Below, one piece after another: positions 1-8,959 of a DNA stretch of 64,000 nt. Positions within the stretch are counted from its first letter, which is position 1. Every line of letters starts with the position of its first letter. The stretch is from G963663315 sp965116335 (GTDB lineage Bacteria; Pseudomonadota; Gammaproteobacteria; Arenicellales; Poriferihabitantaceae), in contig OZ220677.1 of NCBI GenBank assembly GCA_965116335.1, forward strand, positions 496,001 through 560,000. The letters are read 5' to 3'. The notes beneath the pieces were generated by a model. It had not been told where the DNA came from, searched no databases, and worked only from the letters and a program-made list of their open reading frames with translations. The translations under genes and the position numbers were made by a program.

Positions 1-253
1 CCGACTGTGCGCGATGATGAGCCAGCACCTGTGCTCCGGTGGCGGCCATCATTTTCCGGTTTCCTCCGGTGTGGTCTCCATGTTCGTGGGTATTGACTAT
101 GCCGATAATATCCCATCCCTGGTCTTTCGCATACGCCAGGCACTTCTTGTGATCCAGCGGATCAATAGCCAGCGCTTCTCCTGTTTCCGGGCAGGCTATC
201 AGATAATTGAAATTACGGTAGGCGTTGCCGGTCCAGATTTGCTTGACAATCAT
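1..253 (-). CDS. Metallo-beta-lactamase-fold hydrolase (partial, hydroxyacylglutathione hydrolase-like)
   Basis: The window edge cuts off the 3' part; about 84 N-terminal codons are visible from an ATG at 253. Around residue 52 the translation contains THEHGDHTGG, the HxHxDH zinc-binding motif of the metallo-beta-lactamase fold. It follows the N-terminal strands typical of glyoxalase II and related thioester hydrolases (a 'NFNYLI' strand and 'ALAIDP'). The gene lies 64 bases downstream of the amidotransferase gene on the same strand and may share its transcript. With the C-terminal domain missing, GloB cannot be separated from other family members. The fold is clear; the substrate is not. Confidence 0.75.
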   Translation of the reverse strand, partial: MIVKQIWTGNAYRNFNYLIACPETGEALAIDPLDHKKCLAYAKDQGWDIIGIVNTHEHGDHTGGNRKMMAATGAQVLAHHRAQS

Positions 254-317
254 TATTTATTACTCTCGTTTATTGTGCATAGCCCGGATTGCGGGCAAAT
301 ATCTGTGTTCCCCGGCT

Positions 318-1085
318 TCATTGCTGACGGAGAAAGTTATTGATCCATTGCATGACATCGGCTGAATCGGTATCGTGCCTCGCAAGGGAACGCACTGTAC
401 GCTGATAAACCTCCTGTCCGATCATATCTTTACGGTATTCCGCCCGAAAAGCGCAGAACGCCTTGTCGAATTCCGGATGCCCCTGGATGCCCAGCATTTT
501 GTTGTCGGCGACAATCATGCTGTTTGGGCAAAAATCATTTTCCGCGATGGTTTCAAATTCCGGCGGAACCTCCACGACCTGGTCCTGATGGATGACAACC
601 AGATTGTACTGATCATCATCTAACGGTTCCATAGCAAGGGCAGACCGGGCGGAATCGTTCATCCATGATTTTCTCTCCGTAATTTTTGCGCTCTGGATGC
701 CAAAACCCCACCCGGCCCCGGCCTTCTCGGTCCTGCCGCCCAGGCTATGAGCGATCAGTTGATGACCGAAACAAACCCCCACCATACGGACATTCCGCTG
801 CCAGCAAGCCACCACAAACTGTTGCAGGGATTTTATCCAGGGCAGGTCTTCATATACGCTGTAACGCGACCCGGAAATCACATAACCATCAAATGCCTCC
901 GGCTCCGGCAGTGCCTCGCCCTCAAAACAGCGAATTGCAATCAGGCGGATTTGATCGGCATCCGGGTCCAGGGCATTCTGGAACATCCCGGTATAGGTGC
1001 CATATTGCTCCCGGTCCGCTTCATCTATGTCGTCACACAGCAGCAACCCGATACGGAGGGGTGATTTTTTCAGTTGGGTGGTCAT
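318..1085 (-). CDS. Class I glutamine amidotransferase-like protein
   Basis: A 255-residue single-domain class I glutamine amidotransferase. The nucleophile elbow GVCFGHQ puts the catalytic Cys at 105, and GHPEF supplies His203 and Glu205, completing the Cys-His-Glu triad. There is no synthetase domain, so this is a free-standing member like the 'GMP synthase-like amidotransferases' found in many genomes, whose acceptor substrates are mostly unknown. The start overlaps the coaBC stop by four bases (ATGA), so translation is probably coupled. It could also act as a gamma-glutamyl peptide hydrolase; nothing in the sequence decides this. Confidence 0.8.
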   Translation of the reverse strand: MTTQLKKSPLRIGLLLCDDIDEADREQYGTYTGMFQNALDPDADQIRLIAIRCFEGEALPEPEAFDGYVISGSRYSVYEDLPWIKSLQQFVVACWQRNVRMVGVCFGHQLIAHSLGGRTEKAGAGWGFGIQSAKITERKSWMNDSARSALAMEPLDDDQYNLVVIHQDQVVEVPPEFETIAENDFCPNSMIVADNKMLGIQGHPEFDKAFCAFRAEYRKDMIGQEVYQRTVRSLARHDTDSADVMQWINNFLRQQ

Positions 1086-2335
1086 GGTTTTGTTTCGGCA
1101 TTATACCCCGGCAAGCCGATGATTTCTTCCACAATCCGGACAGCCAGTCGATATTTGTCGATGCGGGCAATGGCGGTCTTCTCCACTTCCCCCCTCCTCC
1201 GGCTTTCCTCATCCCGGAAGTACAACAGCGTAGCCGCATTCTCCTCACTGTCGAACACCGGCTCCCCGGATAGTTCATTAGCCACAATCATATCGACATT
1301 CTTCTCTCTCAGCTTGGCCGTTGCATGATCCAGCAGATTCCCGGTTTCGGCGGCGAACCCGACGGTGAAGGGTCTATCTTCCAGCGCCGCTACCTCTGCC
1401 AGTATATCCGGGTTGCGAGTCAGGGCAAGGGTGCTCCGCTCGCCGCCCTTTTTGATTTTCTGCTCTGCTGTTTGCGCCGGGCGATAATCCGCTACCGCGG
1501 CAACCGCGATAAAAATATCTGCCTGGTCGACAGACTGCATGACCTGATCACGCATCTGTCGCGCCGAGGTTACATCGACTCGTCGCACCGCGGGCGGCGC
1601 TTCCAGATTGACCGGCCCGCAAACCAGAGTCACATCCGCGCCGAAGTCGATGGCTGCCTGGGCCATGGAAAACCCCATTTTGCCGGAGCTTCGGTTGGTA
1701 ATTCCACGCACCGGATCAATCGCTTCCCAGGTTGGCCCCGCCGTGATCAGAACCGATTTCCCGGCCAGTCGCTGCGGTGCGCCGTCACCGAGTATCTGCC
1801 GGGCGATCTGTTCCGGCTCCGTCATCCTGCCCGGACCGGTTTCCCCGCAGGCCTGATTACCCTCGCCCGGACCGATCATACGGATTTGCCGTGCTTTCAA
1901 TATCTCCATATTCTCCTGAGTCGCCCGATTCTGCCACATCTGCTGATTCATGGCCGGAACGATGATTAACTCCGCCTGTGTAGCCAGAATCAGGGTGGAT
2001 AGCAGGTCACTGGCTTCCCCGTGCGCCACTTTCGAGATAAAGTTCGCGGTTGCCGGAGCAACGACAATGATTTCAGCCCAGCGCGCCAGCTCGATATGTC
2101 CCATGCCCGATTCAGCATCCGTATCCAGCAAATACCGGGAAACCGGATGCCCGCTGACCGCCTGTAGAGTGAGCGGAGTAATGAACGCCTCCGCCGCCTC
2201 GGTCATTACAACCCGTACATCCGCGCCGCGCTCGAGCAATCTTCTGACCAGATCCGGTGACTTGTAAGCCGCAACCCCGCCAGTCACGCCGACCAGAATT
2301 CTTTTCCGCCGATGTGTTGTAGAAGTCATGTTCAT
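1082..2335 (-). CDS. coaBC: Bifunctional phosphopantothenoylcysteine decarboxylase / phosphopantothenate-cysteine ligase
   Basis: CoaBC (Dfp) joins cysteine to 4'-phosphopantothenate and decarboxylates the product, two steps of cytosolic coenzyme A synthesis. The N-terminal half is the FMN-dependent HFCD domain, with VGVTGGVAAYK near the start, the catalytic His in GMGHIELARWA and the substrate-binding PAMNQQMW stretch. The C-terminal half is the CoaB ligase domain with the KIKKGG nucleotide-binding motif. The frame stays open to 2425, but the conserved N-terminus begins only after the Met at 2335 (or 2329), giving about 417 residues, the usual size. It is divergent from radC, a common gammaproteobacterial arrangement. 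No strong ribosome binding site is visible. Confidence 0.95.
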   Translation of the reverse strand: MNMTSTTHRRKRILVGVTGGVAAYKSPDLVRRLLERGADVRVVMTEAAEAFITPLTLQAVSGHPVSRYLLDTDAESGMGHIELARWAEIIVVAPATANFISKVAHGEASDLLSTLILATQAELIIVPAMNQQMWQNRATQENMEILKARQIRMIGPGEGNQACGETGPGRMTEPEQIARQILGDGAPQRLAGKSVLITAGPTWEAIDPVRGITNRSSGKMGFSMAQAAIDFGADVTLVCGPVNLEAPPAVRRVDVTSARQMRDQVMQSVDQADIFIAVAAVADYRPAQTAEQKIKKGGERSTLALTRNPDILAEVAALEDRPFTVGFAAETGNLLDHATAKLREKNVDMIVANELSGEPVFDSEENAATLLYFRDEESRRRGEVEKTAIARIDKYRLAVRIVEEIIGLPGYNAETKP

Positions 2336-2372
2336 AATGATAGAGTCCGGGATGCAGGAGTTCGTAGTGCAC

Positions 2373-2401
2373 TTGATAAAAGTGCCTGTATGAAGTGTAA
2401 C
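2373..2401 (+). promoter_or_regulatory. Putative sigma70 promoter for radC
   Basis: TTGATA (2373-2378) and TGTAAC (2396-2401) are separated by exactly 17 bases in the 88-base gap between the divergent coaBC and radC starts. The expected transcription start lies about 15 bases before the radC ATG. This is a match by eye; the -10 is imperfect. Confidence 0.4.
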
Positions 2402-2423
2402 GTAATTTGTATGGAAATTAATC

Positions 2424-3107
2424 ATGACAATAAAGGAATGGCCAGAGTTGGAGAGGCCACGAGAGAAACTCTTGCATCAGGGCGCAAGCGCCCTCAGCGA
2501 TGCCGAGTTGCTTGCCATCTTCCTGCGTACCGGCGTTTCCGGCAAATCGGCGGTGGACATTAGCCGGGAACTGATAAAAAAGTTCGGTGATTTGAGAGGT
2601 GTGCTGACTGCGAAACAGGCTGATTTTTGCGAGATTCCGGGACTGGGGCCGGTAAAATTTTTATATATGCAGGCGGTGGTGGAATTGGGCAGACGTCACC
2701 TGAGACAGAAAATGCCACCCCGGGACGTAATGACCAATCCTGAGTCGGTCAACGATTTCCTCAGCTCTCACTTGCGTGACCGGAGCCGGGAGATATTCGC
2801 AGTCCTGTTTCTCGACAATCGGCATCAGGTAATCAAATACGAAGAAATGTTTCAAGGTACACTCGGTAGCGCGGCGGTGCATCCGCGTGAAATAATCAAA
2901 CAGGTTCTGCATCATAATGCGGCGGCAGTCATCATCGCCCACAACCATCCATCCGGTATCGCCGAACCCAGCCAGAGTGATGCCGACATTACTGTCAAGA
3001 TTCAAAAAGCCCTGCAACTGGTTGACGTTCGGCTGCTGGATCACATTATTGTCGGTGACGGGGAATTTGTTTCGCTGAGCAACCGGGGTATTATTCAGGG
3101 CGGATAA
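2424..3107 (+). CDS. radC: RadC family protein (JAB domain)
   Basis: A 227-residue RadC homologue. An N-terminal helix-hairpin-helix-like part (about residues 22-90, with IPGLGPVK at 71-78) precedes a C-terminal JAB/MPN domain. The zinc-site signature is HNHPSG followed by SQSD, giving His173, His175 and Asp186. The family was once called a DNA repair protein, but its real role is unsettled. It is the first of a run of plus-strand genes; cobO begins 13 bases after its stop. Confidence 0.93.
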   Translation: MTIKEWPELERPREKLLHQGASALSDAELLAIFLRTGVSGKSAVDISRELIKKFGDLRGVLTAKQADFCEIPGLGPVKFLYMQAVVELGRRHLRQKMPPRDVMTNPESVNDFLSSHLRDRSREIFAVLFLDNRHQVIKYEEMFQGTLGSAAVHPREIIKQVLHHNAAAVIIAHNHPSGIAEPSQSDADITVKIQKALQLVDVRLLDHIIVGDGEFVSLSNRGIIQGG

Positions 3108-3120
3108 TCAAGGCACAGTC

Positions 3121-3657
3121 ATGAAATCAAGAGAGCGACGAGACGGCATTACACTGATCCATACCGGCAGTGGAAAAGGCAAATCCTCCAGTGCCTTCGG
3201 AGTTGTGTTCCGGGCTGCTGGCTGGGGGCTGAAAGTCTGTGTAATCCAGTTCATCAAGGGAAAATGGAAAACCGGCGAGCAGCTGGCCGCCGAGAAATTT
3301 GATAATATCGAATGGCACGTGATGGGCGATGGGTTTACCTGGGATACTAATAACCCGGAACAGGATATTAAGACTAGCCGGGAAATCTGGGAGTTCAGCA
3401 AGGAAAAAATCCTGTCCGGCGAATTTGATCTTGTCGTACTGGATGAAATTAATTATTGTTGCGGCTTTGGCTGGATTACCGGAGAAGAGATTGCAGATTT
3501 TATCACCCACGGCAAACCGTCCTGGCTCTACCTGGTCCTTACCGGACGGGATGCCGCGCCGCAGGTAATCAAAGCGGCCGATACCGTGACTGAAATGACT
3601 AAAATCAAACACGCTTTCGATCAGGGCATCATGGCTGCCCAGGGTATTGAATTCTAG
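3121..3657 (+). CDS. cobO: Cob(I)alamin adenosyltransferase (CobO/BtuR type)
   Basis: This 178-residue enzyme transfers the 5'-deoxyadenosyl group of ATP to cob(I)alamin or corrinoids to make adenosylcobalamin. The family's P-loop variant GSGKGKSS is at residues 16-23, followed by the conserved FGVVFRAAGWG and VIQFIKGKW segments. A DEINYC motif corresponds to the conserved acidic segment. Length is normal for CobO/BtuR. No other cobalamin genes are nearby, so the role is probably cofactor salvage or assimilation. It is cotranscribed at least with radC; its link to the sox genes 39 bases downstream may only be positional. Confidence 0.93.
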   Translation: MKSRERRDGITLIHTGSGKGKSSSAFGVVFRAAGWGLKVCVIQFIKGKWKTGEQLAAEKFDNIEWHVMGDGFTWDTNNPEQDIKTSREIWEFSKEKILSGEFDLVVLDEINYCCGFGWITGEEIADFITHGKPSWLYLVLTGRDAAPQVIKAADTVTEMTKIKHAFDQGIMAAQGIEF

Positions 3658-3696
3658 GCAGCGACATAAACCACCCAGAGCATTGAATTTCCGGCA

Positions 3697-4941
3697 ATGA
3701 ACCGCTACTCCATATTCAGCCTGATCCGCAACGCCATCAGCCATCATCAGAACTGGCAACAGTCATGGCGTAGCCCGACCCCTAAAAAGGCTTATGATGT
3801 CGTGATCGTCGGCGGTGGCGGTCACGGTCTGGCGACCGCATATTACCTGGCCACCGAGTGTGGCATCAACAATGTGGCAGTGCTCGAGAAAGGCTGGCTC
3901 GGAGGCGGCAATACCGGCCGCAACACGACCATCGTGCGCTCCAATTATCTCTGTGACGAATCGGCAGCCATATACGAACACGCCATGAAACTGTGGGAAG
4001 GCTTGAGCCGGAACCTGAACTACAACGTGATGTTCTCTCAGCGCGGACTGCTTCATCTGGCGCATAATGTCCATGACATACAGGAAATCGGGCGTCGCGG
4101 TCACGCCATCCACCTGAACGGCATCGACTCGGATTTTCTGACTCCTGCCCAGGTCAAACAGAGGGTGCCCTTCATCAATCTGGACTGCCGCTACCCGGTG
4201 ATGGGTGCCCTGTTGCAAAAGCGAGGCGGCACGGCACGACATGATGCGGTAGCCTGGGGCTATGCCAGAGCGGCGGATGCGGCCGGTGTCGATATTATCC
4301 AGAACTGCGAGGTCACCGGATTCCGGCAGCACAATAACGTCATCCAGGGAGTGGAAACCAGCCAGGGATTCATCGGTGCCGGGAAAGTCGGTTGTGTGGT
4401 GGCCGGGCATTGCAGCGTACTCGCCGAAATGGCTGGCTTTCGCTTGCCTATCGAATCCTTCCCTCTCCAGGCACTGGTATCGGAGCCGGTCAAGCCAATT
4501 CTCGATTGCGTGGTCATGTCCGGCAGTATTCACGTCTATATCAGCCAGTCCGACAAGGGAGAACTGGTGATCGGTGCCGGTTCAGATGCTTATAACTCCT
4601 ACTCCCAACGCGGCGGTTTCGATCTCATTGAGCACATGGTTGGTCCGGTGCTGGAGCTTTACCCCATTTTTTCCAGAATGAAAATGCTGCGCCAATGGGG
4701 TGGCACAGTCGATGTGACGGTTGATCGATCACCATTGATCTCTAAAACTCCGGTGGAAAACCTGTTTTTCAACTGTGGCTGGGGAACCGGCGGATTCAAG
4801 GCGACTCCGGGGTCGGGGTACGTGTTTGCCCACTCGATTGCACGCGGTGAGATGCACCCGATCGCAGAGCCATTCTCGATCAATCGGTTCAATAGCGGCG
4901 CCCTGATTGACGAAGGCGCGGCGGCAGCGGTGGCGCACTGA
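3697..4941 (+). CDS. soxB: Sarcosine oxidase subunit beta
   Basis: Beta subunit of heterotetrameric sarcosine oxidase, which demethylates sarcosine to glycine and passes the one-carbon unit to tetrahydrofolate. It is 414 residues, normal length. The FAD-binding Rossmann motif VGGGGHGLATAYYLA begins near residue 38. The segment RGGTARHDAVAWG holds His182, which aligns with the histidine that carries covalently bound FMN in known SoxB proteins. The SoxB N-terminal leader (RYSIFSLI...) is present. Its TGA stop shares a base with the soxD ATG, indicating an operon. Confidence 0.95.
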   Translation: MNRYSIFSLIRNAISHHQNWQQSWRSPTPKKAYDVVIVGGGGHGLATAYYLATECGINNVAVLEKGWLGGGNTGRNTTIVRSNYLCDESAAIYEHAMKLWEGLSRNLNYNVMFSQRGLLHLAHNVHDIQEIGRRGHAIHLNGIDSDFLTPAQVKQRVPFINLDCRYPVMGALLQKRGGTARHDAVAWGYARAADAAGVDIIQNCEVTGFRQHNNVIQGVETSQGFIGAGKVGCVVAGHCSVLAEMAGFRLPIESFPLQALVSEPVKPILDCVVMSGSIHVYISQSDKGELVIGAGSDAYNSYSQRGGFDLIEHMVGPVLELYPIFSRMKMLRQWGGTVDVTVDRSPLISKTPVENLFFNCGWGTGGFKATPGSGYVFAHSIARGEMHPIAEPFSINRFNSGALIDEGAAAAVAH

Positions 4942-5222
4942 TGTTTCTCATCGACTGCCCCTGGTGCGGCCAGCGCGACCAGAGTGAATTCAGCGCACAC
5001 GGAGAAGCGTATATTGTGCGCCCCCTGCAACCTGGGCAACTGTCCGACGAAGAATGGGGAGACTATGTCTTTTTCCGCAAGAATAACAAGGGCATTCATT
5101 ACGAGAGATGGGTACACAACCACGGTTGCAGACGCTGGTTCAATGTCGTCCGGGACACCGTCACCGACCGCATACACGCAACCTGCAAGCCCGGTGAACA
5201 ATGCCCTGAGGTTAACCAATGA
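4941..5222 (+). CDS. soxD: Sarcosine oxidase subunit delta
   Basis: A 93-residue small subunit of heterotetrameric sarcosine oxidase. It carries the family's zinc site: Cys6 and Cys9 in CPWCG, then His59 and Cys63 in a WVHNHGCRRW stretch. SoxD is structural and helps hold alpha and beta together. The start overlaps the soxB stop, and its own stop overlaps the soxA start (ATGA), so translation along soxB-soxD-soxA is probably coupled. Confidence 0.95.
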   Translation: MFLIDCPWCGQRDQSEFSAHGEAYIVRPLQPGQLSDEEWGDYVFFRKNNKGIHYERWVHNHGCRRWFNVVRDTVTDRIHATCKPGEQCPEVNQ

Positions 5223-8200
5223 CCCGCACAGTCGCCAACAACTCCGGCAAAAACCGGCTGGCTTCCGGCGGGCGTATTGACCGTAGCCGAACCATCGAAT
5301 TTTATTATGATGGCAAACGCCTGTTCGGACATCCCGGTGATACCCTGGCATCGGCTCTGTTAGCCAATGACGTTCACCTGGTTGGCCGCAGCTTCAAATA
5401 TCATCGGCCACGGGGAATTTACAGTGCCGGTTCCGAGGAACCGAATGCGCTGGTACAACTCGAATCAGGGGCCTGTACCATCCCCAACGTACGAGCCACT
5501 GAAGTAGATCTGTATGATGGTCTGTGCGCTACCTCCCAGAATTGCTGGCCCTCGGTAAAATTTGATCTGGGAGCACTCAGCTCACGCCTGTCCCGCCTGC
5601 TTCCTGCCGGTTTCTACTACAAAACCTTCATGTGGCCGACATCGCTGTGGATGACCTACGAGAAATACATTCGCAAGGCGGCTGGAATGGGACGGTCTCC
5701 ACTTGAAATCGACCCTGATTTTTATGACAAGACTTATGCCCATTGCGATGTGCTGATAATCGGCGGCGGACCGACCGGCCTGCAAGCTACTCTGGCGGCG
5801 GCACAGTCAGGCGCACGAGTCATCCTGCTGGACGAGAAAACCGAATTCGGCGGCTCACTGTTAAGCGACCGCTCCTCAACCATCGGCGGCCTTCCGGCAA
5901 TCGAATGGATTGCTGATACCCTGGCCCGGCTGCAAGCGATGAACAACGTGACCCTGCTGACACGAACCACGTTGACCGGATACTACGACTACAACTTTCT
6001 CGTCGCCAACCAGAAATCAAGCGAACATTCCGGCCCGGCCAGCGCAGGACAGACCTACCGGGAAAGACTGTGGAAAATTCGCGCCGGACAGGTTGTGATC
6101 GCCACCGGCGCCATTGAACGCCCCCTGGTATTCGCCGACAACGACCGCCCCGGAGTGATGCTTGCCAGTGCCATTGGCAGTTACATCAACCGATTTGCCG
6201 TGTTGCCGGGAAGAAACATCGCATTGTTGACCAACAACGACAGCGTCTGGCAGACCGCGCTGGATGCACAGGATGCAGGCGCGAACGTATGCGTAATCGA
6301 CATCCGGGGGAGTGCCGCCTCCGCCGCTCAAGCGCGAGCAAAAAACCAGGGGCTTACCATCTATCCGGGGCAGACCATCGTCAGCGTCGACTATGCCAGA
6401 GGCAGAATCCGGGGCATCGAAATCATGACGCTTGGTGAGGACGGGAAATCCGTGACCGGGCGTAAACAACGTCTTCCCTGCGATTTGATCGGAGTCGCGG
6501 GGGGCTGGACGCCGACTGTCCATCTGTACAGTCAAGCGAAAGGGAAACTCAAACATCTGGACGATCTGCACTGTTTCGTCTCCGATCGAATGCCACCCAG
6601 TAACTCATGCTTCATGGCCGGTGCCTGCAATGGCGAATATCGCCTGGACGACTGTCTCAGCCAGGGGTTCAGGACAGGCTGCGAAGCGGCTGACAAGACA
6701 GGCTTCAAAACCGGGTCGGCACAGCCCCCGGCGAATGGCACCAACCCGCTGGAAGCCAATCTGTCTGAATCATCCGGGGGCTTGCGGCCCTTATGGATAC
6801 TGCCGACCGATCATCCCATCGGACAGGGCAGGAAAAAACATTTCCATGAACTGCAAAATGATGCCACCGTAGCCGACATCCATCTGGCCGCCCGCGAAGG
6901 ATACCAGTCGGTGGAACACCTGAAACGCTACACCACAACCGGCATGGGCACCGACCAGGGCAAGACATCGAACCTGAACGCCCTGACCGCAATGTCTGAA
7001 ATCCGCGGCATCCCGATTCCTGAAGTCGGCACAACCACCTTTCGTCCGCCATTCACCCCGCTGACCTTTGGCAGCATCGTCGGGCATGATCGACGACATT
7101 TATTCCTGCAAACCCGGAAAACCCCGATACATGACTGGCACGACCAACAGGGCGCGGTTTTTGAAGATGTCGGCGACTGGAAACGCCCCCGCTACTTCCC
7201 GAAGTCGGGGGAAACCATGCACAACGCCGTTCAGCGTGAGTGCCTCGCAGTACGACAGGGTTGCGGAATACTGGATGCCTCCACGCTCGGCAAGATTAAC
7301 CTGCAAGGCCGCGACTGCATCCGATTGCTGAACATGATCTATACCAATGACTGGAGTAATCTGGCGCCGGGGCGGTGTCGCTATGGGTTGATGCTGGATG
7401 AACAGGGCATGGTATTCGATGACGGCGTAACCAGCCGCCTCGGCGACCACCATTACCATATAACCACCACCACAGGTGGCGCAGCGCGAGTCATGAACTG
7501 GATCGAGGAATGGCTGCAAACCGAATGGCCCGATTGGCAAGTCTATGCCACCAGCGTGACCGAACAATTCGCAGTAGTCGCGTTGAACGGCCCGGCTTCC
7601 GCCCGGCTACTTGGCGAACTGGTTGATCTGCCACTGGATGATCAGTCCTTCCCGTTCATGTCGTTCCGGGAAACCACAATCGCCGGTATTCCGGCCCGGA
7701 TATTCCGTATCAGCTTTACCGGGGAATTATCTTTCGAGATCAACGTCCCGGCCCGATACGGTCTGGCCTTGTGGAGTACGCTGATGGAAGCCGGAGAAAA
7801 ATACGGAATCTGTCCCTACGGCACCGAAGCAATGCACGTCCTGCGCGCCGAAAAAGGATTCATTATCGCCGGTCAGGACACCGATGGCACGGTCACGCCG
7901 ATGGATCTCGGAATGGACTGGATCGTATCGAAGACCAAAACAGACTTCCTCGGCAAGCGGTCGTTTGACCGTTCCGACACCGCCCGACCGGGACGCAAAC
8001 AACTGGTCGGCCTGTTGACCGAAGACCCTGAACGGGTACTGCCAGAAGGCGCTCATTTGGTTGAGGAGCTAAAGAGTGCTCCACCGATGGACATGATCGG
8101 CCATATCAGCTCCAGCTACATGAGCCCGAATGTGGGGCGTTCGATTGCCCTGGCCCTTGTCAAGGACGGTTTTGCCCGCAAGGGGCAGGTGATCCATGTG

Positions 8201-8959
8201 CCGTTGACCGATGGCAGCGTCCACAAAGTCACCGTGACCGACCCCGTATTCCTGTCCGCGCCCACACCGACCATCGCCGATACCGGGGCTGGCTCCGCGC
8301 CCACCGCGTCAATCGAAAAAACCAGGCTGAGCGGGTGGCAGGCGACCTCCCCTGCCTGCAATCTGGATCCGGTTGAAGGCAGCAACAGCCTCAGGGAACG
8401 ACCCTGGCGTGGCAAGATCAATCTGCGTGGCGATCCCGAAAACCGGCAATTTCTGGCAACGGTGGAATCCGCACTTGATGTTCAACTCCCCCTGCAACCC
8501 AACACACAGCATTCAACAGGAGACCAGACATGCTACTGGATCGGCCCGAATGAATGGCTGCTGCATTGTCCGCTGGATGCAACCGGCTCAATTATCCAGA
8601 CACTGAAAGAGAAACTCCCGGACACTCACTTTGCAGCGACCGAAGTGACCGATTATCACACCGTCCTGCATCTTGCCGGCCCCGACTCCATCGCATTACT
8701 TTCACGGGCCTGCCCACTGGATCTGCACCCGACAAAATTCGACGTCGGCGACTGTGCCCAGACTCGCTTTGGTCATGCCAGCATCCTCCTGCACAAAACC
8801 GGCGATGCTCCCGCATTCGACATTCAGGTGCGATGGAGCTATACCGAATACATCCGGGACTATCTGGTTAGCGCCATGCGGGCCGTATCACCGGGTATCA
8901 CTCCCCCCTTGAGGGGGAGTCAAATCTGCGAAGCAGATTTGGTGGGGGGCAGTGAATGA
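5219..8959 (+). CDS. soxA: Sarcosine oxidase alpha-gamma fusion (SoxA-SoxG)
   Basis: The 1246-residue product exceeds the usual SoxA length of about 1000. Residues about 25-110 form the 2Fe-2S-like fold domain. Residues about 175-480 are an FAD/NAD-binding domain with GGGPTG at 182-187. Residues about 640-1015 are the aminomethyltransferase (GCV_T) tetrahydrofolate domain. From about residue 1030 the chain matches SoxG, the gamma subunit, including WIGPNEWLLHCP, HTVLHLAGPDSIALLSRACPL cut short here, and a VRWSYTEYIRDYL end. No separate soxG is present downstream, so the two subunits are fused. The last roughly 18 codons are encoded by a palindromic repeat (8899-8950). The downstream SDR gene overlaps its stop. 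Confidence 0.92.
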   Translation: MTRTVANNSGKNRLASGGRIDRSRTIEFYYDGKRLFGHPGDTLASALLANDVHLVGRSFKYHRPRGIYSAGSEEPNALVQLESGACTIPNVRATEVDLYDGLCATSQNCWPSVKFDLGALSSRLSRLLPAGFYYKTFMWPTSLWMTYEKYIRKAAGMGRSPLEIDPDFYDKTYAHCDVLIIGGGPTGLQATLAAAQSGARVILLDEKTEFGGSLLSDRSSTIGGLPAIEWIADTLARLQAMNNVTLLTRTTLTGYYDYNFLVANQKSSEHSGPASAGQTYRERLWKIRAGQVVIATGAIERPLVFADNDRPGVMLASAIGSYINRFAVLPGRNIALLTNNDSVWQTALDAQDAGANVCVIDIRGSAASAAQARAKNQGLTIYPGQTIVSVDYARGRIRGIEIMTLGEDGKSVTGRKQRLPCDLIGVAGGWTPTVHLYSQAKGKLKHLDDLHCFVSDRMPPSNSCFMAGACNGEYRLDDCLSQGFRTGCEAADKTGFKTGSAQPPANGTNPLEANLSESSGGLRPLWILPTDHPIGQGRKKHFHELQNDATVADIHLAAREGYQSVEHLKRYTTTGMGTDQGKTSNLNALTAMSEIRGIPIPEVGTTTFRPPFTPLTFGSIVGHDRRHLFLQTRKTPIHDWHDQQGAVFEDVGDWKRPRYFPKSGETMHNAVQRECLAVRQGCGILDASTLGKINLQGRDCIRLLNMIYTNDWSNLAPGRCRYGLMLDEQGMVFDDGVTSRLGDHHYHITTTTGGAARVMNWIEEWLQTEWPDWQVYATSVTEQFAVVALNGPASARLLGELVDLPLDDQSFPFMSFRETTIAGIPARIFRISFTGELSFEINVPARYGLALWSTLMEAGEKYGICPYGTEAMHVLRAEKGFIIAGQDTDGTVTPMDLGMDWIVSKTKTDFLGKRSFDRSDTARPGRKQLVGLLTEDPERVLPEGAHLVEELKSAPPMDMIGHISSSYMSPNVGRSIALALVKDGFARKGQVIHVPLTDGSVHKVTVTDPVFLSAPTPTIADTGAGSAPTASIEKTRLSGWQATSPACNLDPVEGSNSLRERPWRGKINLRGDPENRQFLATVESALDVQLPLQPNTQHSTGDQTCYWIGPNEWLLHCPLDATGSIIQTLKEKLPDTHFAATEVTDYHTVLHLAGPDSIALLSRACPLDLHPTKFDVGDCAQTRFGHASILLHKTGDAPAFDIQVRWSYTEYIRDYLVSAMRAVSPGITPPLRGSQICEADLVGGSE
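8899..8952. repeat. Palindromic repeat element forming the end of soxA
   Basis: This stretch holds two adjacent hairpins: ACTCCCCC pairs with GGGGGAGT around a short loop (8900-8920), and CAAATCTGC pairs with GCAGATTTG around GAA (8921-8941). The outer CCCCCC and GGGGGG runs can also pair, giving an overall inverted repeat. It lies in the soxA reading frame and supplies the last codons and a context of runs of G that is unlike the rest of the gene. It looks like a dispersed short palindromic element. A second copy was not found in this window. Confidence 0.7.

Noticed and set aside
14..343. 109-residue plus-strand frame at the window start
   Set aside because: The opposite strand encodes a clear metallo-beta-lactamase-fold N-terminus with THEHGDH; the plus frame shows no family features.
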